Source: Vreelandella sedimenti (GTDB lineage Bacteria; Pseudomonadota; Gammaproteobacteria; Pseudomonadales; Halomonadaceae). From it: a DNA stretch of 64,000 bases. Below are positions 63,919 through 64,000 of the stretch, one piece after another. The number at the start of each line of letters is the position of its first letter. The stretch's first letter is position 1. A program made the translations under genes and the position numbers. The notes under the pieces were generated by a model. That model worked only from the letters and a program-made list of their open reading frames with translations. It ran no database searches and was not told where the DNA came from. The stretch is from the NCBI RefSeq assembly GCF_013416325.1, contig NZ_JACCGK010000006.1, positions 1 through 64,000 on the forward strand, read 5' to 3'.

Positions 63919-64000
63919 TTAGGTAATACGCCGAATGCTTTCGGCAATTTCCTCTGGCTCAAATACGCGTTTCCAGTCATCGCGCATCAACTGGGGTTTG
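63919..64000 (-). CDS. C-terminal end of an unidentified gene, truncated by the window
   Basis: On the minus strand an open frame enters from the window edge and ends at TAA (63919-63921). The last 26 residues end in WKRVFEPEEIAESIRRIT. This is too short to identify. It lies 59 bases upstream of dctP in the same direction and so is probably part of the acid-sugar operon. Confidence 0.5.
   Translation of the reverse strand, partial: KPQLMRDDWKRVFEPEEIAESIRRIT

Overview
The window is bacterial chromosome, most like a halophilic gammaproteobacterium of the Halomonas/Vreelandella group. This is an inference from content: a BetT-type BCCT carrier, four TRAP transporter sets including a TAXI-type set followed by a TeaD-like universal stress protein, an AGCS symporter, a SulP permease, and ordinary gammaproteobacterial regulators and AGGAG ribosome binding sites. 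No rRNA, tRNA, CRISPR array or insertion sequence was recognised. Coding density is high and most genes lie in short overlapping operons.

Region 1 (1-8250) is the accessory part and the most interesting. It is visibly more AT-rich than the rest, especially 3206-5577. It holds the 3' end of a HlyD/CvaA-type adaptor, a secreted M16 zinc peptidase, a four-helix membrane protein overlapping a small double-glycine-leader, glycine-zipper peptide (microcin V-like architecture), a hairpin terminator, a JmjC/cupin oxygenase, and an ABC exporter with an intact C39 leader peptidase. I read this as a microcin-like export locus whose peptide may be hydroxylated by the JmjC enzyme. A small membrane-protein gene just after it is broken at a run of ten G.

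Region 2 (8261-20561) is carbohydrate or acid uptake. An MFS permease, a TIM-barrel isomerase and a Gfo/Idh/MocA dehydrogenase run leftward. A LacI regulator with a perfect palindromic operator and a DctPQM TRAP system run rightward. Then comes a TAXI-TRAP system (binding protein, fused permease with DUF3394, UspA).

Region 3 (20562-30600) holds a DUF2189 membrane protein, then a chain of overlapping signalling genes (periplasmic molybdopterin-fold protein, hybrid kinase, FIST protein, second hybrid kinase) facing a LuxR-type response regulator, followed by an acetaldehyde dehydrogenase and a zinc alcohol dehydrogenase. It resembles the ethanol-oxidation regulatory clusters of Pseudomonas.

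Region 4 (30648-43669) holds SulP and BetT transporters, a Spy/CpxP-like periplasmic protein, an esterase, and a BaeSR-like two-component system co-transcribed with an RND pump and its adaptor. These are divergent from a NemR-like TetR gene across an unusual degenerate tandem repeat.

Region 5 (43692-58330) is a mosaic of single genes: HTH and LysR/TetR regulators, a zinc-independent quinone-reductase-like enzyme, a haloacetate-dehalogenase-type hydrolase, a lone ketoacyl-ACP synthase, an OsmC-YcaO fusion, an AGCS symporter with asparaginase, an EamA exporter and an SpmA-SpmB fusion.

Region 6 (58371-64000, minus strand) is a catabolic operon: DctP-DctQ-DctM uptake, a RuBisCO-like protein and a DUF1537 kinase. 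This is the gene set described for the 3-oxo-isoapionate (D-apionate) pathway. It continues beyond the window through a partial gene.
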